Positions 7,668 to 12,108 of a DNA stretch of 12,108 nt are shown here, one piece after another. The stretch is from Achromobacter sp. (GTDB lineage Bacteria > Pseudomonadota > Gammaproteobacteria > Burkholderiales > Burkholderiaceae_B). The DNA lies in contig DMTA01000430.1 in NCBI GenBank assembly GCA_003454835.1, positions 1 through 12,108 of the forward strand, in the 5' to 3' direction. The position numbers and the translations under genes are program-made. Positions within the stretch are counted from its first letter, which is position 1. Every line of letters begins with the position of its first letter. The notes beneath the pieces are model-generated. The model ran no database searches. It saw only the letters and a program-made list of their open reading frames with translations, and was not told the origin of the DNA.

Positions 7668-9653
7668 ATGGCGAAATGGGGATTGCGCAGGAAATCACTG
7701 ATGGCGCTGCTGTTGGCGTGCCTGGTCGCCTTGGCGCCGGCCGCGCTGATCGGCTGGCAGGTGCTGGACGGCGTCCGCGAGCACTTTGGCCGCGCCTTTT
7801 CCGACAACTTCACGCAACTGAACCGCCAGCGCATCCTGGCGCCGGTGTCGCGCGAACTGGCGCTGTCGCAGCGCCTGGCCGACAGCGAGGTCACGCGCCG
7901 CTGGCTGCGCAATGAAAACGATCCCGCCGCGCGCGAGCTGTTCTTCCGCGAGGCCGACGGCTACCGGCGCGATCTGCTGGGCGGCGCGTATTTCATCGCC
8001 AGCGCCGCCTCCGGCAATTACTACTTCAACGACGACAAGCCGCTGTCCGAGACGCCGCGCTACACGCTCAGCCCCAGCGCGGCCGACGACGGCTGGTTTT
8101 ACGCCACGATCAAGTCGCCCGCCCGCTACAACATCAACGTCAATCCGGACCTGAAGCTCAAGACCACCAAGGTCTGGATCAACGTACAGATCCGCGACGG
8201 CGAGAAGGTCATGGGCCTGACGGGCGCCGGTCTGGACGTGGGCGGGTTCCTGAAGGAGTTCGTGAACAGCGGCCAGCCCGGCGTCACGCCCATCATCGTG
8301 GACGAAGAAGGCGCGATCCAGGCGCACATGAACCCTGCGCTGATCGCCTACAACTCGGGCGCGGGCGGGGCGGGCGGCAAGGGCATGGTGTTCAGCCTGC
8401 TGGATCAGGGCGAAGGCCGCGCCGAGCTGCTGTCAGCCATGCATGCCGCGCAGGCGGATCCGCAGTCCGTGCAGTCTGCCTGGGTCAAGATGGACGGCGT
8501 GCGCCAGCTGGTGTCGGTGGCGTACATGCCGGAGCTGCATTGGCACGTGCTGACCGTGGTCGACCTGGGCGCGGCCCGCGTGCTGGACACCGGCTGGCTG
8601 TGGCCGGCGGCCATCGGCCTGGTGCTGCTCTTTGCCGCGATGCTGCTGTGTTTCGGCTACGCCATCGAACGCCTGATGCTGCGCCCCTTGCGCCGCCTGC
8701 AGCAGTCCGCCCGGGCAATTGCCGACGGCAGCTACGACGTGCGCCTGCCGCCGGGCGGCCAGGACGAGATCGGCGACCTGAGCCGCGCGTTCGGCGTGAT
8801 GGCCGACAAGGTACGCAAGCACACGGCCGAACTGGAAACCAAGGTGCGCGAACGCACGTCGGCATTGGAAGACGCGAATCGCGCCATGGCCGCCGCGCAC
8901 AAGAAGATCGGCGATTCCATCGACTACGCCAGCCTGATCCAGCGTGCCATCCTGCCGGACCGGCAACTGACCCAATCGCTGGGCGCCCACCATTTCGTGC
9001 TGTGGAAGCCGCGCGATGTGGTCGGCGGGGATTTCTACGTGTTCCGAGAGGACGGCGCCAACTGCCTGCTGGGCATCATGGACTGCGCGGGCCACGGCGT
9101 GCCCGGCGCGTTGATGACGATGCTGGCGCGCGCGGCGATCGATCTGGCGATCACCGAGGTCGGACCAGGCGATCCCGCGGGCATTCTGACGCGTACCGAC
9201 AACGCCATCCGGGCCATGCTGGCCGACGCGCAACTGCCCCGGGCCCTGGCGACCAATACCGATGCGGGGCTGGTATATATTGACCGGCAAGCCGGGAGGC
9301 TGCTGTACGCAGGTGCGAAGATCAGCCTGTACGCGAGTGACGGCGAAAGCCTGCATGAGGTGCCTGGCGGCCGGCGCGCGCTGGGCGACAAGCGTATGGG
9401 GGTTTACGAGAACAACACGTTGCAGATGGAGCCGGGCTGGACGTATTACCTGGCCACCGACGGTTTTCTGGATCAGGCGGGCGGCGAGCACGGGTTCGGC
9501 TTTGGCAATACGCGATTTGCGGACATGCTCAAGACGCACGCCCGCCGGCCGTTAACCGAACAGGCGGCCGCGTTCAGCCAAGCGCTCGCCGAGTACCAAG
9601 GTGGCCGGCCCCAGCGCGACGACATCACCTTGCTGTCTTTCCGTTTCGAATAA
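7668..9653 (+). CDS. siaA: SiaA-type membrane sensor phosphatase (Cache-HAMP-PP2C/SpoIIE)
   Basis: A 661-residue inner-membrane receptor. A short basic N-terminus precedes TM1 (~11-30). The periplasmic part (~31-308) looks like a double-Cache sensor with aromatic-rich ligand-pocket strands (GGAYFIASAASGNYYFN, DDGWFYATIKSPARYN). TM2 (~310-332), HAMP (~333-386) and a short coiled coil (~385-412) follow. The PP2C/SpoIIE phosphatase (~418-658) keeps its metal-binding aspartates: Asp455 (VVGGDFY), Asp472 (GIMDCAGHGVPGALM), Asp598 (YLATDGFLDQ) and Asp651/652 (QRDDITLLSF). In Pseudomonas aeruginosa SiaA dephosphorylates SiaC in response to surfactant or carbon-source signals, which raises SiaD activity. 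Identity rests on domain order together with siaB, siaC and siaD immediately downstream. It is first in the operon, with siaB 23 nt further on. The signal sensed here is unknown. Confidence 0.92.
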   Translation: MAKWGLRRKSLMALLLACLVALAPAALIGWQVLDGVREHFGRAFSDNFTQLNRQRILAPVSRELALSQRLADSEVTRRWLRNENDPAARELFFREADGYRRDLLGGAYFIASAASGNYYFNDDKPLSETPRYTLSPSAADDGWFYATIKSPARYNINVNPDLKLKTTKVWINVQIRDGEKVMGLTGAGLDVGGFLKEFVNSGQPGVTPIIVDEEGAIQAHMNPALIAYNSGAGGAGGKGMVFSLLDQGEGRAELLSAMHAAQADPQSVQSAWVKMDGVRQLVSVAYMPELHWHVLTVVDLGAARVLDTGWLWPAAIGLVLLFAAMLLCFGYAIERLMLRPLRRLQQSARAIADGSYDVRLPPGGQDEIGDLSRAFGVMADKVRKHTAELETKVRERTSALEDANRAMAAAHKKIGDSIDYASLIQRAILPDRQLTQSLGAHHFVLWKPRDVVGGDFYVFREDGANCLLGIMDCAGHGVPGALMTMLARAAIDLAITEVGPGDPAGILTRTDNAIRAMLADAQLPRALATNTDAGLVYIDRQAGRLLYAGAKISLYASDGESLHEVPGGRRALGDKRMGVYENNTLQMEPGWTYYLATDGFLDQAGGEHGFGFGNTRFADMLKTHARRPLTEQAAAFSQALAEYQGGRPQRDDITLLSFRFE

Positions 9654-9676
9654 TCGTTATCAAGGCGGTACCCTCC

Positions 9677-10216
9677 ATGAATGCCTCCGATCTTTACGCG
9701 TTGGGCGCGCGATTCGACCAGAACCGCACGTTGCTGTGTTTCAACGGGCCGATCTCGCGCAGCCTGATCGAGGAAATCGGCAACGCGCTGAAGAACTACC
9801 TGAACGCCGAGCACGTCCGGCCCGCTGAAGCCATGGACGTGTTTTCGGTCTACATCGAGATGATCCAGAACATCCGTCAGTACGCCGCGCAGAACGGCGA
9901 CGCGGACGCCTCCGCCACGGTGGTGATCGGCCGCCGCGACGAAAGCCGCTATGTGGTGTCGGCGGGCAATCTGGTCAGCGCGGAAGACGGCCACAGCCTC
10001 GTCGCCCGCATCCAGGAACTGGCCGCGCTGGACAAGCCGGCCCTGAAAGCCGAATACAAGGCCCAGTTGCACAAGCCGCGCACGCAGGGCGTCGCGTCCG
10101 GCGCGGGCCTGGGCCTCATCGACATCGCGCGCCGCGCCGGCGCGCCGCTGGAAGCCAGCCTGACCCCCGCTGCTCAGCCGGGCAAGGCCTTCTTCAGCCT
10201 GAGCGTGGTGGTCTGA
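9677..10216 (+). CDS. siaB: SiaB-type protein kinase (GHKL/anti-sigma-like)
   Basis: A 179-residue cytoplasmic protein matching the SiaB family (former DUF6272). The fold is GHKL-ATPase-like. The N-box analogue is YIEMIQNIRQYA (59-70, Glu61 and Asn65), and a glycine-rich G2-like loop is SGAGLGLIDIARRAG (141-155). The G1-box region reads VVSAGNLVSAEDG (93-105) and lacks the usual Asp of DxGxG. In P. aeruginosa SiaB phosphorylates SiaC on a threonine and so opposes SiaA, keeping SiaD inactive. The start has AAGGCGG at 9662-9668, 8 nt upstream. The gene sits 23 nt after siaA and 37 nt before siaC, in the canonical sia order. Assignment is strong from context and motifs; kinase activity is taken from the known relative. 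Confidence 0.88.
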   Translation: MNASDLYALGARFDQNRTLLCFNGPISRSLIEEIGNALKNYLNAEHVRPAEAMDVFSVYIEMIQNIRQYAAQNGDADASATVVIGRRDESRYVVSAGNLVSAEDGHSLVARIQELAALDKPALKAEYKAQLHKPRTQGVASGAGLGLIDIARRAGAPLEASLTPAAQPGKAFFSLSVVV

Positions 10217-10243
10217 GGACGCGCGCTCAACAGGATTATTTTC

Positions 10244-10247
10244 GGAG
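10244..10247 (+). promoter_or_regulatory. Ribosome-binding site deciding the siaC start
   Basis: GGAG lies 6 nt before ATG 10254. This supports ATG 10254 over the adjacent in-frame TTG at 10251 and gives residue numbering in which the phospho-acceptor is Thr68. Confidence 0.65.
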
Positions 10248-10253
10248 TATTTG

Positions 10254-10631
10254 ATGAAAGACCTGAACATTCCCGGGACCCAGTCCACGCCCGCCATCAC
10301 CGCCGACGCTGCCGGCGGCGTGCTGGCGATGCGCGGCGACTCCTACCCCGAGAATTCCTTCGAACTGTTCGGCCCGGTCATTGAATGGGTCGAGTCGTAC
10401 CTGCAGGACAGCGACGGGCCGCTGAAGCTGGAACTGGAATTGCTTTACCTGAACACCAGCAGCATCAAGTCCGTCATGGACATCTTCGACGTGCTCGAGG
10501 CCGCGCACCGCAAGGGCCGCGAGGTCAGCGTGACGTGGTTCTACGACATGCGCAACGAACGCGTGGGCGAACTGGCCGAAGAGTTCAAGGAAGACTGCAC
10601 GTTCCCGTTCTCGGTGGTTGGCCGCCAATGA
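10254..10631 (+). CDS. siaC: SiaC-type phospho-regulated activator of the diguanylate cyclase
   Basis: A 125-residue cytoplasmic protein of the SiaC family (DUF1987), resembling anti-anti-sigma (STAS-like) partners. The segment LLYLNTSSIKSVMDIFD (63-79) holds Thr68, the position that is phosphorylated in P. aeruginosa SiaC. The C-terminal half has VSVTWFYDMRNERVGELAEEF (91-111), typical of the family. In the known system unphosphorylated SiaC binds SiaD and stimulates c-di-GMP synthesis, SiaB adds the phosphate, and SiaA removes it. The stop overlaps the siaD start (ATGA at 10628-10631), so activator and cyclase are translationally coupled, which fits their forming a complex. Length and key residue are intact, so the switch should work. 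Confidence 0.92.
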   Translation: MKDLNIPGTQSTPAITADAAGGVLAMRGDSYPENSFELFGPVIEWVESYLQDSDGPLKLELELLYLNTSSIKSVMDIFDVLEAAHRKGREVSVTWFYDMRNERVGELAEEFKEDCTFPFSVVGRQ

Positions 10632-11425
10632 AACCGGGCGCCGCCGAACTGGATCAGCGCATCGCCGCACTGCTGGCGGACCCGGCCCATGCCGGCCATC
10701 CGCTGCGCGACGCGCTGGAAGCGCTCTGGCGGCACACCGAGGAACAGATGGCGCGCATTCAGCGCGTCACGCAGCTTTCGGACGCCTATCAAAGCATGGC
10801 GCACGAACGTGAACTGGGCCTGTGCGACCAGTTCGACCGCCAACTGCGCCGCCTGACCCGCATCGCGCGGATCTCGGATCACTACCAGAACATGATGCGC
10901 GACCTGAACCGCGCGCTCGAGGAAACGTCCAGCCGCGATCCCCTGACCGGTCTCTTGAACCGGCGCGCGCTGATGGAGATGATCAAGCAGGAAGTCCAGC
11001 GCGCCGCGCGCAGCGGCGACAGCTTTGTCGTCGCGATGCTGGACGTGGATCACTTCAAGGCCGTGAACGACCGTTTTGGCCACGAGACGGGCGACCGCGC
11101 TCTCGTCGAATTGGCGGGCGTGCTGGGCGAAAGCCTGCGCGAGTACGACCTGTGCGGCCGCTGGGGCGGCGAGGAATTTCTCGTGCTGTTGCCGCACACG
11201 CAGCCGGAAACGGCTCAGGCCGTCATGGACCGCCTGGTCGGCGCGGTGCGCGGACTGGCGATGGCGGCGGGGGACGAGGTCCTGCGGCTGACGGTCAGTA
11301 TCGGCATGGCGTATCACCAGTTGGGCGAAACGTTTTCGGAGACGCTCAGCCGGGCGGATCAGGCGTTGTATCTGGCCAAGCAGGACGGACGCGATCGCGT
11401 CGCCCTTGGTTTTCCGAGGCGCTGA
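10628..11425 (+). CDS. siaD: SiaD-type diguanylate cyclase (GGDEF)
   Basis: A 265-residue cytoplasmic enzyme that makes c-di-GMP from two GTP. The N-terminal ~100 residues are helical, with two similar repeats (QRVTQLSDAYQSM at 45-57 and TRIARISDHYQNM at 77-89), the likely SiaC-binding and dimerisation stalk. The GGDEF domain starts at DPLTGLLNRRAL (104-115). Metal-binding Asp139 lies in MLDVDHFKAVND, the active-site loop is GGEEF (180-184), and an intact inhibitory I-site RxxD (REYD, 171-174) lies the standard five residues upstream. The SVSIG-like strand is LTVSIGMAY (221-229). All catalytic residues are present, so it should be active and feedback-inhibited. The start overlaps the siaC stop; longer upstream frames lie inside siaC. 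The stop is immediately followed by the ATG of a MoxR-like ATPase gene. Confidence 0.94.
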   Translation: MKPGAAELDQRIAALLADPAHAGHPLRDALEALWRHTEEQMARIQRVTQLSDAYQSMAHERELGLCDQFDRQLRRLTRIARISDHYQNMMRDLNRALEETSSRDPLTGLLNRRALMEMIKQEVQRAARSGDSFVVAMLDVDHFKAVNDRFGHETGDRALVELAGVLGESLREYDLCGRWGGEEFLVLLPHTQPETAQAVMDRLVGAVRGLAMAAGDEVLRLTVSIGMAYHQLGETFSETLSRADQALYLAKQDGRDRVALGFPRR

Positions 11426-12108
11426 ATGAAACCGGAACAGCTGTTATCCGGGTTGGAGCCCCTTATGCTTGATTCTCATCTTGGCGGGTCGCAGTCGAAC
11501 CCCCAAGGCGCCGCGTGGCATGTGGGCAATTACCTGACGTCGATGGACCGCGCGCTGCTGCTGTTCGGCGTGCCGGGCACGGCCAAATCCTGGGTGTCCG
11601 AGCACATGACCGCGGCCATCAGCGGTGATTCGACCCTGCTGGTGCAGGGCACCGCCGGCACCAGCGAAGAGCAGATCCGCTACGGCTGGAACTATGCGCA
11701 GCTGCTGGCCAACGGCCCCAGCGAAAAGGCCCTGGTGCCCAGTCCGATGATGAACGCGATGCGCCTGGGCAAGATCGCCCGCATCGAAGAACTCACCCGC
11801 ATTCCTGCCGACGTGCAGGATGCGCTGATCACCGTGCTTTCGGAAAAGACCCTGCCGGTGCCCGAGCTGGGCAGCGAAGTGCAGGCCGTGCGCGGTTTCA
11901 GCGTGATCGCCACGGCCAACAACCGTGACAAGGGCGTCAACGAGCTGTCGAGCGCACTCAAGCGCCGCTTCAACACGGTCATCCTGCCGGTGCCGTCCAG
12001 CGAGGAAGACGAAGTGGCCATCGTGCTCAAGCGCGTGGGCGAACTGGGTACGGCGCTGGACCTGCCGGCCGAGCCGCCGGCGCTGCAGGAAGTGGCGCGC
12101 GTGGTGCG
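11426..12108 (+). CDS. MoxR-like AAA+ ATPase of the VWA-associated type (3' end outside window)
   Basis: At least 227 residues, cut by the right edge. Walker A GVPGTAKS is at 48-55. The Walker B region is IARIEELTRIPADVQDALI (117-135), with Glu-Glu instead of Asp-Glu. QDALITVLSEKTLPVPELG resembles the MoxR pre-sensor insert, sensor 1 is VIATANNRDKG (160-170), and the arginine-finger region is SALKRRFNTVILP (176-188). Family proteins are chaperone-like ATPases that act with a von Willebrand factor A protein; Escherichia coli YehL is a likely relative by recollection. ATG 11426 directly follows the siaD stop (TGAATG) and has GAGG at 11416-11419. The in-frame ATG at 11465 has TTGGAG at 11454-11458 and is a real alternative, shortening the protein by 13 residues. 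The zero-length gap implies transcription with siaABCD. VWA and other partner genes are expected just beyond the window. Confidence 0.85.
   Translation, partial: MKPEQLLSGLEPLMLDSHLGGSQSNPQGAAWHVGNYLTSMDRALLLFGVPGTAKSWVSEHMTAAISGDSTLLVQGTAGTSEEQIRYGWNYAQLLANGPSEKALVPSPMMNAMRLGKIARIEELTRIPADVQDALITVLSEKTLPVPELGSEVQAVRGFSVIATANNRDKGVNELSSALKRRFNTVILPVPSSEEDEVAIVLKRVGELGTALDLPAEPPALQEVARVV

Noticed and set aside
8433..9539. 368-codon minus-strand frame opposite siaA
   Set aside because: Antisense to the conserved HAMP and PP2C regions; no domain of its own.

Overview
The window is GC-rich, with long coding runs and short intergenic gaps. Protein style and gene arrangement point to a betaproteobacterium of the Burkholderiales, most likely Alcaligenaceae (Achromobacter/Bordetella type). 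This assignment rests on recalled similarity, not on a search.

Left part (1-2365, minus strand): three genes read right to left. An arylformamidase-like alpha/beta hydrolase is followed after 11 nt by a MarR-family repressor, then after 60 nt by an unrecognised two-helix membrane-anchored protein that runs off the left edge. The 239-nt divergent region (2366-2604) separates them from the next block and holds an AT-rich 18-bp interrupted palindrome that is a good candidate MarR operator.

Middle part (2605-7349, plus strand): a complete branched-chain/aromatic-type (HAAT) ABC importer with binding protein (livK-like), two permeases (livH, livM) and two ATPases (livG, livF). The last four genes overlap or nearly overlap. 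A 197-nt gap with a structured, REP-like GC-rich repeat separates the binding-protein gene from the rest and probably lowers downstream expression. Substrate is unknown; the divergent hydrolase suggests an aromatic or amide/ester compound rather than plain leucine.

Right part (7350-12108, plus strand): after a 318-nt AT-rich leader comes a complete siaABCD signalling operon: SiaA (membrane Cache-HAMP-PP2C phosphatase), SiaB (GHKL-like kinase), SiaC (regulatory partner with the phospho-threonine at position 68) and SiaD (GGDEF diguanylate cyclase with GGEEF active site and RxxD inhibitory site). In Pseudomonas aeruginosa this module turns an external signal into SiaC dephosphorylation, SiaD activation, c-di-GMP production and aggregation/biofilm. 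Directly after siaD, with no spacer, starts a MoxR-like AAA+ ATPase of the type usually paired with a VWA-domain protein; it is cut by the right edge. Fusion of a sia operon to a MoxR/VWA-type module is the most interesting feature of the window.

No tRNA, rRNA, CRISPR array, insertion sequence or phage gene was seen.
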